From the NCBI GenBank assembly GCA_024809215.1, contig JANUBW010000001.1, forward strand, positions 1,840,841 through 1,904,840: a stretch of DNA of 64,000 nt. Reading direction: 5' to 3'. Every line of letters starts with the position of its first letter. The first letter of the stretch is position 1. The translations under genes were made by a program, and so were the position numbers. Of this stretch, positions 32,369-41,110 are shown piece by piece. This DNA comes from Niastella sp. OAS944 (GTDB taxonomy: Bacteria > Bacteroidota > Bacteroidia > Chitinophagales > Chitinophagaceae). The notes below the pieces were generated by a model. That model did not search any database, was not told where the DNA came from, and worked only from the letters and a program-made list of their open reading frames with translations.

Positions 32369-35300
32369 TTAGAAATTAAAATTTAGTCCCAGATTATACA
32401 CCCGTGAAGACCAGGTCCCTGTTTCAGGATCACCGTACGTCCAGTCTTTTGACTTCCAGGTATGAAGATTACGTACAGTGCCAAACACTTTCACCTTGTT
32501 TACAGTAATCTTTGAGGTCCATTTTTTGGGAAGCGTATACCCTACTGAAAAGTTGTCGAGGCGAACAAAAGAACGGTTATACAACTGTTGTGTAGAACCA
32601 GCGCCGGTAGGCCCTTTGGCTTCAATACGTGCATACTTGTTTGATGGATTTTCGAGCGTCCAGTATTGTTTTGCCGGAACATTCTGTAAACCGTAAGCCA
32701 TGCGACCACCCAGATCATCAATATTTAAAAATTCATCTGACAAACTTTTATGCCCCATGTAAGAGTACACGTTAAAGGAAACATTCAGGTTATTGAATAA
32801 TACAAACTCGTTGCGCATTGACAAATGCCATGGTGGCTGGGTTGTACCTAAAAACTCCTTGTCTTTATCATTATAAGTGGGTGTTACTACGCCATTGGCA
32901 CCTTTCACATCATCATCGGTATAGTTGTTTGCTACTTTGGGATCGCCGGGTTGCTGGCCATACAATTTCGCTTCCTGGGCCTCGTTAGCCTGCCAAATGC
33001 CGGTAACACGATAATCCCAGATGGCCCCAATGGGTTTTCCAATAAACCAACCGTTTGAAATATCATCTTTTTCTCTTGAACTTATAATGTTACCGTTTGC
33101 ATCAATAATATTCTCACGGTCGTAATAAAGATGCGTTATTGTATTTCTATTGTACGATAAACCAAAGGTGGTATTCCATTGAAAATTGGCGTTGCGAATG
33201 TTGGCTGTATTTAATGTTAATTCAACCCCATCGTTGTTAACCTGCCCAAGGTTGGTGGTAATTTTGGCAAACCCCGTAAAGCTGGGTAACAACTGCTGTA
33301 TGATCATATCGTGGGTTTGCATTGTATAATACTCTAAAGAACCCGTTATACGATCGTTGAGGAAACCAAAGTCAAGACCGAAGTTCCAGGAAGTGGTTTT
33401 TTCCCATTGCAGGTTGGGATTGGCTAACCTGTCGGCATATAAATAACGGTATAATTGCAACTGTCCCGAAGCGTTTAAATATCCCTGCATTCTGCCGGCG
33501 CCTTCGCTAAGATTTGAAAGCGCTACATAAGGATTTTCCAGCGAGCGATTTCCATTTTTTCCGTAAGAAGCGCGCAATTTACCCGTGCTCATAACATCGC
33601 TCCATGGGAACCATTTCTCGTTTGTAAATGTCCAGGCCAGCGCCAGTGAGGGAAATGTTGCATATGGATTGGAAGAACCGAAAGCTGAGTAACCATCTCT
33701 ACGGATTGAAGTGGTGATCATATAACGGTTGTCGTAAGAATAAAACAAACGCGCCAGCAAGGCATCGGCAGACTGGTGTCCATCGCTGCTGGAGTAATTG
33801 CTGTTTTCCTTACTACCATTTTTTGTATTATGAAAACCTAAAGTATCGGTTGGAAGAATGTTGCGTGCCTCAATCCTGTCTTTCCATGATTTACGATCCT
33901 CCGCTTCCTGTACAAGGGTAAGAATTACGTGATGATCGCGACCGAAACGCTGGTCCCAGGTAATGGTGTTATTAAGTGACCAGTCGAAGCGTTTAGTCTG
34001 TTCACGATTGGCGCCGCGTGTCTTAGGATCGGAACCCGGCAGTGCAGCCGACATAAAATAACGATCGTAAAAGAGCTCATAGCGGGGCGAAGCATTGAAA
34101 GAGTAAGTAATATTAAAAGGAAGCTTTATTTTAGCATTCAATATAGTGTTGAATACAGTGTATCCTTTTTCGAGCGCAAGGTATTTTTTCTGAAAATCAT
34201 AATTGTAACCCCGCTGACTATAGTCGGAACTCAAAGGATATTGTGCAGGATCACCATTCAGATCGGCATAATCTGCAAAGGGACTGTTTCGCAGCATCTG
34301 GTTTGTGTCAATATCAATATTACCATCAGAGCGGTCCTGAAAATTTATATTGGCGCCTACTTCAAACCATTTGGTCACCTTTGCGTCTAATTTCAAATTG
34401 GAGCGTACAGCCCGGTAGTCATCACTTACCACCGCGCCCTGGTTCTTCAAATAACCCAATGACAAGTAGTAATTCACTCTATCGCCTGCACCACTGATGC
34501 TGGCATTATAGTCAGAATTGATGCCTGATCTAAAGGTATGATCGGCCCAGTTAACCGTTTTCCCATTCAGCAAATTCTGCAACGCATTGCCGGCAAACCC
34601 TAACCGTTTAGCCCAAATGCTTTCATCAGATTCATTTGCCTGGTTGGCAGAATAACCCCGCCATGCATCGAGCGTAACATTGTCGGGCAACTGATCGGGT
34701 CGGGAATAATATCCGGGCTTGCTGATAAGTGTACCTGCCTGATACGCTTCATAGTTACCTGTTTGCGGATTTATGCCATAGGTATTTTTTGTATACCAGT
34801 CCTGCCGGTGTTTTAAATAAGCATCGGGGGTGAATCTTTTGCGGTTATCAACAATTGTGGTAACACCGGTATTAATGGTGGCATTGATAACGGGTTTACC
34901 CGGTTTACCTTTTTTCGTTGCAATAAGGATAACGCCACTGGCGGCTTTTGCACCATACACAGCTGCAGCGGAGGCATCTTTCAGCACATCTATTTGTTCA
35001 ATATCATCGGGATTGATCTCAGAAAGTTCTCCATAAAACAGCATGCCGTCCAATACGATCAATGGGTTGTTGTGCCCGCCTTCATTATACACTGAACGAC
35101 GGCCGCGGATCTCTAAGTTACCGCCACCTTTGGCAGAAGGATCGTAGCCTACGCGTAAACCAGGCGTACCCCGCAGGATATCCTGAACTGTTTTTGGATT
35201 TTCGTTGGCGAGCCTGTCAGGACGTATCTGAACAATAGACCCGGTAAGATCTTTCTTCTTCATGGTACCATATCCCACTACCACCACATCATCTAAACTG

Positions 35301-35629
35301 GCAGCAGCCTGCTGTAAAACAATGGAAACAGGAGCGTCGCTATTTACTACTACTTCCTGAGCTGAATAATTTACGTGTGATATTTTTAGTACAGCCCCCT
35401 TGCCCGCCATTAATTTGAAATCGCCCTGGGCATTCGTTTTTACACTTGTGGCAGTTCCTTTAATGGCAATGGTAACATCGGGTACACCATTACCAAGCGA
35501 GTCAGTGATCTTTCCGGTTACGGATAATTCCTGCGAGTACGTACAAACTGAAAACAACAATAGAAACAGAAACGTAAATGCTGGGGGAAGGGCATTGGTA
35601 CGTTTGGTTACTTTTAAATGTTTCATCAT
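32369..35629 (-). CDS. SusC/RagA-family TonB-dependent oligosaccharide transporter
   Basis: 1086 residues from the ATG at 35629 (MMKHLKVTKRTN); an in-frame ATG at 35704 adds 25 residues without signal character. A signal peptide precedes a carboxypeptidase-like domain (ELSVTGKITDSLGNGVPDVT). The plug follows with the SusC-specific block DDVVVVGYGTMKKKDLTGSI and later LIVLDGMLFYGELSEINPDD and AAAVYGAKAASGVILI. The 22-strand barrel ends in VYNLGLNFNF, the aromatic terminus needed for barrel assembly. It imports oligosaccharides across the outer membrane with energy from TonB. A hairpin plus T9 run lies in the leader at 35670-35695. Confidence 0.97.
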   Translation of the reverse strand: MMKHLKVTKRTNALPPAFTFLFLLLFSVCTYSQELSVTGKITDSLGNGVPDVTIAIKGTATSVKTNAQGDFKLMAGKGAVLKISHVNYSAQEVVVNSDAPVSIVLQQAAASLDDVVVVGYGTMKKKDLTGSIVQIRPDRLANENPKTVQDILRGTPGLRVGYDPSAKGGGNLEIRGRRSVYNEGGHNNPLIVLDGMLFYGELSEINPDDIEQIDVLKDASAAAVYGAKAASGVILIATKKGKPGKPVINATINTGVTTIVDNRKRFTPDAYLKHRQDWYTKNTYGINPQTGNYEAYQAGTLISKPGYYSRPDQLPDNVTLDAWRGYSANQANESDESIWAKRLGFAGNALQNLLNGKTVNWADHTFRSGINSDYNASISGAGDRVNYYLSLGYLKNQGAVVSDDYRAVRSNLKLDAKVTKWFEVGANINFQDRSDGNIDIDTNQMLRNSPFADYADLNGDPAQYPLSSDYSQRGYNYDFQKKYLALEKGYTVFNTILNAKIKLPFNITYSFNASPRYELFYDRYFMSAALPGSDPKTRGANREQTKRFDWSLNNTITWDQRFGRDHHVILTLVQEAEDRKSWKDRIEARNILPTDTLGFHNTKNGSKENSNYSSSDGHQSADALLARLFYSYDNRYMITTSIRRDGYSAFGSSNPYATFPSLALAWTFTNEKWFPWSDVMSTGKLRASYGKNGNRSLENPYVALSNLSEGAGRMQGYLNASGQLQLYRYLYADRLANPNLQWEKTTSWNFGLDFGFLNDRITGSLEYYTMQTHDMIIQQLLPSFTGFAKITTNLGQVNNDGVELTLNTANIRNANFQWNTTFGLSYNRNTITHLYYDRENIIDANGNIISSREKDDISNGWFIGKPIGAIWDYRVTGIWQANEAQEAKLYGQQPGDPKVANNYTDDDVKGANGVVTPTYNDKDKEFLGTTQPPWHLSMRNEFVLFNNLNVSFNVYSYMGHKSLSDEFLNIDDLGGRMAYGLQNVPAKQYWTLENPSNKYARIEAKGPTGAGSTQQLYNRSFVRLDNFSVGYTLPKKWTSKITVNKVKVFGTVRNLHTWKSKDWTYGDPETGTWSSRVYNLGLNFNF

Positions 35630-35669
35630 AATGGTCAATCGTTTTAAATGAATTGCATAAGCAGCATGT

Positions 35670-35695
35670 AAAAAAAAAGAACATCCACTGGATGT
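35670..35695 (-). promoter_or_regulatory. Terminator-like hairpin in the SusC leader
   Basis: On the minus strand ACATCC-AGT-GGATGT is followed by TC and a run of nine T, about 41 nt upstream of the SusC start. Since the only gene further upstream in this direction is divergent, this looks like an attenuator or leader regulator of susCD rather than the end of another unit. Confidence 0.5.
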
Positions 35696-35894
35696 ACAGT
35701 TCATTCTTTTGTCGATTTATACCAAGTTTAATATCTCTATAAAGAAGGGTTATTCATTCTTTTTACTAATTGTTTCAAAAGCAGCCATGCACAAAAGATA
35801 ACCAATTGATTAATAACATAATTAGTACTATGGTCTTTATGGGTGTTCACTCCACCACATAACACACGTTGGATGTTTAATTATTTTAGCTGTT

Positions 35895-37250
35895 ATGAAA
35901 AATTCACGCCGTAAGTTCATTAAGCAGGCGTCTATTGCAGGTGCCGGCCTCTTTTTATCAAACAATGTTTTCAGTGCTAAAAGTTATAGCCGTATTATAG
36001 GTTCCAATGACCGCGTTCGTGTGGGTGTTGTTGGTTTTTCAGATCGTCATCGCTTTTCTCATATGCCTTGTTTTATGAACCATTACAAGGAACTTAATTT
36101 TGAAGTGGTTGCTGTTTCTGATATCTGGAAAATGCGTCGCGAGCAGGGCGCTGCCATGTGGAAAGAGAAAATGCAAAACGAGGTAAAAGCATTTCGCAAT
36201 AATGAAGAAATGTATAACAGCAAAACGGTAGATGCCGTATTTATTGGCACCGCCGATTTTCAACACGCGTTACATACCATAGAAGCGGTAAAAGCAGGTT
36301 GCGATGCCTATGTTGAAAAGCCTTTTGCAGAAACGATGGAAGATAACCGGGCTGCATTGAAAGCTGTAAAAGAAACAGGAAAAATTGTACAGATAGGTTC
36401 ACAGCGCCGCAGCGGTGCTAATTATCATGCCGCCAATGAATTTATACGATCGGGCAAGTTTGGCCCAATAACAATGGTGGAATTAAGTTGGAATGTAAAT
36501 CAGCCGGGACGCTGGCGCCGGCCTGAGTTGCTGAAAGTATTGAAGAAAGAAGATACAGACTGGAAACGCTTTTTGATGAATCGCCCGTTTGAAAAATTTG
36601 ATCCCCGCATATACCTTGAGTATCGATTGTTCTGGCCTTATTCATCAGGGCTTCCCGGCCAGTGGATGAGCCACCAGATAGATACCGTGCATTGGTTTAC
36701 CGGTTTAACACACCCGCGCAGTGTAATTGCCAACGGTGGTATTTACCAATGGAAAGATGGCCGCCGCAATTGGGATACCATCATGGCTGTTTTCGATTAT
36801 GGCCCGCAGAACGATCTTTCGCAAGGCTTTCAGGTAACCTTTGGCAGCCGCATGCATAACGGCGAAGAACGGCCGGCAGAAATATACTACTCAAACGGTG
36901 GTGAGCTCAATCTTATCACCAATAAAATATCGCATAAGGGTGGACTTACCGAAAAAATGGCCGAAGCCATGAATATGAAAGCCAACCTGCTTACGCCAAT
37001 GAGTTTGCCCAATAATGAACAGGTGGTGGCATCTGCCAATACAGGCGGCGATATACTCACTTCAAACCACGTTCGTAACTGGATGGAATGCGTACGCAGC
37101 CGCAAGCAGCCCAATGCACCTGTTGAAGCAGGTTACTACCACAGTATTGCCAATATTATGACCACCGCCGCTTCTCATGCCGGCTCAAAAGCCACCTTTG
37201 ATGAGAAGACACAGGAGGTGATGGTGAATGGAAAAGTTTTCAAATACTAA
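35895..37250 (+). CDS. Tat-exported Gfo/Idh/MocA-family oxidoreductase
   Basis: 451 residues. The N-terminus SRRKFIKQASIAGAGLFL is a textbook twin-arginine signal, so the enzyme is folded with its NAD(P) cofactor before export to the periplasm. The Rossmann motif is VRVGVVGFSD (about 42-51) and the family signature EKPFAETMEDNRAALKAV (about 142-159) carries the Lys-Pro. The C-terminal domain has SHQIDTVHWFTGL with the likely catalytic His. Enzymes of this type oxidise sugars at C3 to keto sugars. It is 20 bp upstream of a DUF1080 gene and divergent from susC, so it is probably part of the PUL. Confidence 0.92.
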   Translation: MKNSRRKFIKQASIAGAGLFLSNNVFSAKSYSRIIGSNDRVRVGVVGFSDRHRFSHMPCFMNHYKELNFEVVAVSDIWKMRREQGAAMWKEKMQNEVKAFRNNEEMYNSKTVDAVFIGTADFQHALHTIEAVKAGCDAYVEKPFAETMEDNRAALKAVKETGKIVQIGSQRRSGANYHAANEFIRSGKFGPITMVELSWNVNQPGRWRRPELLKVLKKEDTDWKRFLMNRPFEKFDPRIYLEYRLFWPYSSGLPGQWMSHQIDTVHWFTGLTHPRSVIANGGIYQWKDGRRNWDTIMAVFDYGPQNDLSQGFQVTFGSRMHNGEERPAEIYYSNGGELNLITNKISHKGGLTEKMAEAMNMKANLLTPMSLPNNEQVVASANTGGDILTSNHVRNWMECVRSRKQPNAPVEAGYYHSIANIMTTAASHAGSKATFDEKTQEVMVNGKVFKY

Positions 37251-37280
37251 TACAAAAAGATACACCAGTATGAACATGAT

Positions 37281-37988
37281 GTGCAAAACGTTTGCTTTCT
37301 CTTTTCTTTTATTTCATGCAAAGCCTCATTGGCTCAAAAACATGAACGCTGGAAAACATTATTTGATGGTAAAAGCACTAAAGCCTGGCGCACCGCCAAA
37401 GGGAACAGCTTTCCCACTGCATCTCCCGGCTGGATCGTTAAGGAGGGTACATTGACCATTCAGGCAACCGATGGCTCTGAATCGCAACACGCCGGCGATA
37501 TTGTTACCGTTGATGAATACAGTGCTTTTGAGCTTGTATTCGATTTTAAATTGACCAAAGGCGCTAACAGCGGCGTTAAATATTTTGTTACCGGTAAAGA
37601 AAAAACCGGCGCTTCTGCCATTGGCCTCGAGTACCAGATCTTAGACGATGAAGTACACCCCGATGCCAAACTGGGCCGTAATGGCAACCGCACCCTGGCA
37701 TCGTTATACGACCTGAAAACAAGTGATAAAACCGGCGCCACCCACCCTATTGGCGAATGGAATACCGGAAAGGTGATCGTTTATCCCAACAATCATGTTG
37801 AGCATTGGCTCAATGGCGTAAAGGTGTTGGAATATGAGCGTAAAAGCCCCGAGTTTCGTGAGCTGGTTAAAATAAGCAAATACAAGAACTGGGAAAACTT
37901 CGGCGAAGCCGATAAAAGACACATCCTTTTACAGGACCATGGTAATGAAGTTAGTTACAGAAATATAAAGATCAGGGCTTTGAAATAA
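37281..37988 (+). CDS. DUF1080-family protein (3-keto-glycoside hydrolase/lyase), start uncertain
   Basis: 235 residues if started at GTG 37281. The concanavalin-like DUF1080 domain spans most of it: KTLFDGKSTKAW, FELVFDFKLTKGANSGVKYF, GLEYQILDD and HWLNGVKVLEYERKSPEF, ending VSYRNIKIRAL. Family members act on 3-keto glycosides or as carbohydrate-binding hydrolases. The N-terminus is odd: the best signal start, ATG 37270 (MNMMCKTFAFSFLLF), is in another frame, and shifting by one base in the T-rich run near 37300-37312 would join it to ISCKASLAQKHERWK. Either a GTG start with a poor signal or a frameshift in the signal peptide. Coupled in position to the dehydrogenase gene. Confidence 0.85.
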   Translation: MQNVCFLFSFISCKASLAQKHERWKTLFDGKSTKAWRTAKGNSFPTASPGWIVKEGTLTIQATDGSESQHAGDIVTVDEYSAFELVFDFKLTKGANSGVKYFVTGKEKTGASAIGLEYQILDDEVHPDAKLGRNGNRTLASLYDLKTSDKTGATHPIGEWNTGKVIVYPNNHVEHWLNGVKVLEYERKSPEFRELVKISKYKNWENFGEADKRHILLQDHGNEVSYRNIKIRALK

Positions 37989-38002
37989 AGCCCCGATTTT
38001 TT
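37975..38002 (+). terminator. Terminator overlapping the DUF1080 stop
   Basis: GGGCTTT (37975-37981), loop GAAAT, AAAGCCC (37987-37993), then CGA and six T. It overlaps the stop codon and lies at the end of the converging GH43 gene. Confidence 0.8.
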
Positions 38003-39968
38003 AATCATTTAAAAGCCTGAAGGTTTTTGGGAGCGCAATCAATTCGGTTGCGCTATTTTTATTTCTTTTAAATTGAAGTTCTACAATGGCCGTTCTTCTT
38101 GGCGCCACCTTTGTATCGGAAGCATGCACATGAAATACATAAAACATTTTTCCATTTGCATCCATCAGCACATCGCCATGCCCCGTTCCGTTTATTCCTA
38201 TATTCTTTGGGGAAATAACAGGACCGTTGCTGCTTTTCGTCCATGGGCCGGTAGGGCTGGTGGCTGTTGCATAACCAATGGCGTAATCGGGATTACGAAA
38301 ATCATTGGCTGAATAGATCATATAATACAATCCATCGTGCAGGATAACGGTTGGCCCTTCGGTCACTTTCCACTTTACATTTTGAGTATCTTCCCAGGGC
38401 AGCGAGGCATTGATACATTCCTTTACCGTAGCAGCATCAATAGATAACAGTTCTTTATCAAGCTCGGCTACAAAAATGCGATTACCATCCTGTAACCTTA
38501 CATGATATAAAAAGATCTTGCCCGATCGATCAAAGTATATGTAAGGATCTATCATTCTTACCGGCGCATCCAATGGCTTTTGTTCCTTTTGTGTAAATGG
38601 TCCCAACGGGCTATTGGCACTGGCGATGGCAATATTTTCATTGGCAGTATATGCCATGTAAAATTTTCCCTGATGTTGTAAGATCTGCGGCGCCCAAAAA
38701 CCCTTAGTGCCATAGCTTTCACCTTTGCACAATACATAGCCTTCATCTTTCCATACTTTTTTATCTACAGAACTATACGCCTTGAAACCGCTATCTAAAT
38801 TATGCCCATCGGTGCCGTATAAATAATACTTGCCATCATGAAAAAATATGGTAGGGTCGGCCAGTAACGGATTGCCAGCACTTGCCTGTTGTTCCTTTGA
38901 GGTGGTTGGCCCTTCAACAGTTAATATGCCATTGTTTACTTTCATTTTATCAATAAACACCACACGCTCATCGCCGGTTTTACTGGTACGGCCATGGTAT
39001 ACGCACAACATGGTACCATCTGGTGCATAGGTAACGCTGTTATGACCAGTGCCGGTAACAATACCACCTGTTGCAGTATTCTTTTGTAGCACCGGGTTAT
39101 TAGCTGCCTTGGTAAAAGGCCCCAGCGGACTTTTTGCGGTAGCATACCCAACCGCATAATTTTTACCGCCAAAATAATTGGCCGAGTACATCATGTAGTA
39201 GGTATCGTTCTTTTTGAAAATAAACGAACCTTCTGTCCAGCGGCGGTTCACCTCTTTTGAAGTAATCGAACGGCTTTCCCATTCAGCCTGGGGATCGTTC
39301 ATTTTTACAGGCGGGCGAAGTAACAGCACAGGCTCGCCAATAACACCACTAAAGTCTGGTTTCATTTCTACGCCATACACCCAGCTTTCTTCCACTTCGT
39401 TAAACCAGCCTTTTTTACGGGCCCATGTTGCTACTTCACTTTCAACGGAATGTTTGTAGCAACACCTTGAATAATACAAATACGTTTTGCCGTCTTCGGC
39501 AAAAAATACATTGGCATCGATTATGGGATAGCCGGGATCAAATACAGGCTTATTTTGAATGTCGACAAATGGCCCGGTTGGTTTATCTGATTCGGCCACG
39601 CCAATTTTAAAATTTTCCAATTCCCTGCCCGGGTTCACTTTCCATTGGGCGCTGTAGAACAGGTAATACTTACCGTTGCGCTCATATACTTCGGGCGCCC
39701 AGTAAGAATTTTCACCCCAGCCATTTTTATTATTTCCATAATAAACCTGGCCTTCACGCTTCCAGTTTTTTAGATCGGTGGAGGAATAAGCTACAAACCC
39801 ATTTTCAGCGCCCGCCCCGGTGCCATACATATAATACCGGCCGCCGGTTGTGCGTAAAATAAAGGGATCGCCAAACTGTACATTCAACGGATTACCGTAA
39901 GTGCCCTCCTGGGCACTTACGGTAATAAATAGAAAACAAAAAAAGGGTAATAATAAGATTGTACGCAT
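38001..39968 (-). CDS. Secreted protein with two GH43 domains
   Basis: 655 residues: signal peptide 1-19, then two complete five-bladed GH43 domains (about 25-330 and 355-650). Domain 1: base Asp34 in FGDPF, transition-state Asp in IIDANVF, acid Glu in RWTEGSF. Domain 2: LADPTIF, MIDPYIYF and VTEGPTVI, so all three catalytic acids are present in both. GH43 enzymes release alpha-L-arabinofuranose or beta-xylose from pectic and hemicellulosic chains by inversion. The repeat unit GYATAxSPxGPxTK closes each domain. It is the last gene of a four-gene operon, 20 bp after GH105. Confidence 0.93.
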   Translation of the reverse strand: MRTILLLPFFCFLFITVSAQEGTYGNPLNVQFGDPFILRTTGGRYYMYGTGAGAENGFVAYSSTDLKNWKREGQVYYGNNKNGWGENSYWAPEVYERNGKYYLFYSAQWKVNPGRELENFKIGVAESDKPTGPFVDIQNKPVFDPGYPIIDANVFFAEDGKTYLYYSRCCYKHSVESEVATWARKKGWFNEVEESWVYGVEMKPDFSGVIGEPVLLLRPPVKMNDPQAEWESRSITSKEVNRRWTEGSFIFKKNDTYYMMYSANYFGGKNYAVGYATAKSPLGPFTKAANNPVLQKNTATGGIVTGTGHNSVTYAPDGTMLCVYHGRTSKTGDERVVFIDKMKVNNGILTVEGPTTSKEQQASAGNPLLADPTIFFHDGKYYLYGTDGHNLDSGFKAYSSVDKKVWKDEGYVLCKGESYGTKGFWAPQILQHQGKFYMAYTANENIAIASANSPLGPFTQKEQKPLDAPVRMIDPYIYFDRSGKIFLYHVRLQDGNRIFVAELDKELLSIDAATVKECINASLPWEDTQNVKWKVTEGPTVILHDGLYYMIYSANDFRNPDYAIGYATATSPTGPWTKSSNGPVISPKNIGINGTGHGDVLMDANGKMFYVFHVHASDTKVAPRRTAIVELQFKRNKNSATELIALPKTFRLLND

Positions 39969-39988
39969 TACTCGGTTTTTCTTATACG

Positions 39989-41092
39989 TTATTTTTCAAG
40001 AAGCGCAGCCACACACCACATGTAAGGCGCCTGCCCATGATAATCGCCTGTTCTGCGAGGCCGGTCGTAATAATATTGTTTATCGTTCTTTTTATTGGTT
40101 CCAACGCATACCTCTTTAACACCGCCCTTTTCATCGATATAAGGCACCATGGCCATCCAGGCCTTGCGGGCTACAGGAGCATATTCTTTTGCATTCAGCC
40201 ATTTTTGTTTTACGCCGGTAATTAATGCAAACGCAAACATCGCCGTTCCTGAGGTCTCAGCCCAGATCTCTTTTTCATCGATCAACTGGTTCCACATACC
40301 ACCGGGTGATTGAAATTCTTTCAAACTCTTCATCATTGTTTGGTAGCCCTGCATAATACGCGGGCGGTATTGATTATCCTTTGGCAAATAGCGTAACAGT
40401 ACAGCCATGCCTGCAGCCATCCAACCATTGCCACGGCCCCAGTAAAATGGCACATCCGGCGCATGATAGAAAAGGCCGTTCGGGCGTTGAAGTGTATCTA
40501 AATATAACACCATTTCCTTAGCTGCCCTATCAATATATTTTACATCACCGGTTACTCGGTATGCCTGTGTTTGTACAATAGTGATCATATACATATCATC
40601 TATCCAAAGGCGTGTTTGCCAGGAGTAGCCTTTTTCGGCCCAGGCCTTTTGATCGGGTTTGGCGTCTTCAGGCACCTCCCACTGTGTATTGGCATAGGGT
40701 AGCCCCAGGTCCATATACTTTTTATCTTTTGTTAACAGATACAATTCCAGTGGTAAACTGCCAAACATGTTCAGGTCAACATGGTTTTTAATAGGTAACA
40801 GGCTGTCTTCCGTTGTAAACAGCGGCTGAAATCTTTGCTCCAAAGAATCAAACAACAATTTATCGTTGGCCAGTGAAGCATACTTTAGTGAACCTGTCCA
40901 ATAAAAGGTTTCGGGATAGCTGATCCATTTGCCTGCATGCAGCGCATGTTTGTGGCCTATCAACCGGCCGGCCACTCTTTTACCTACTTCTTCTGGCGTA
41001 TATCCTTTGGGAAATTTGGTGAGACTGCTTTCCTGGGCAAACAAAAACTGAAAGGGAAGCAACAATAATAATGTAAGTACCTTTTTATACAT
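39989..41092 (-). CDS. GH105 unsaturated rhamnogalacturonyl hydrolase
   Basis: 367 residues from ATG 41092 (MYKKVLTLLLLLPFQFLFAQ), a Sec signal; a longer start at 41107 is possible. An (alpha/alpha)6 barrel with the family marks WIDDMYMI (catalytic Asp), FYWGRGNGWMAAGMA, WAETSGTAMFAFAL and GDYHGQAPYMWC. GH105 enzymes hydrate the double bond left by pectin or rhamnogalacturonan lyases, releasing unsaturated galacturonate, in the periplasm. Its presence points the locus to rhamnogalacturonan or arabinan-decorated pectin. It lies 18 bp after the GH43-CBM gene. Confidence 0.93.
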   Translation of the reverse strand: MYKKVLTLLLLLPFQFLFAQESSLTKFPKGYTPEEVGKRVAGRLIGHKHALHAGKWISYPETFYWTGSLKYASLANDKLLFDSLEQRFQPLFTTEDSLLPIKNHVDLNMFGSLPLELYLLTKDKKYMDLGLPYANTQWEVPEDAKPDQKAWAEKGYSWQTRLWIDDMYMITIVQTQAYRVTGDVKYIDRAAKEMVLYLDTLQRPNGLFYHAPDVPFYWGRGNGWMAAGMAVLLRYLPKDNQYRPRIMQGYQTMMKSLKEFQSPGGMWNQLIDEKEIWAETSGTAMFAFALITGVKQKWLNAKEYAPVARKAWMAMVPYIDEKGGVKEVCVGTNKKNDKQYYYDRPRRTGDYHGQAPYMWCVAALLEK

Positions 41093-41110
41093 GAGAATGA
41101 ATTTCAAAGA

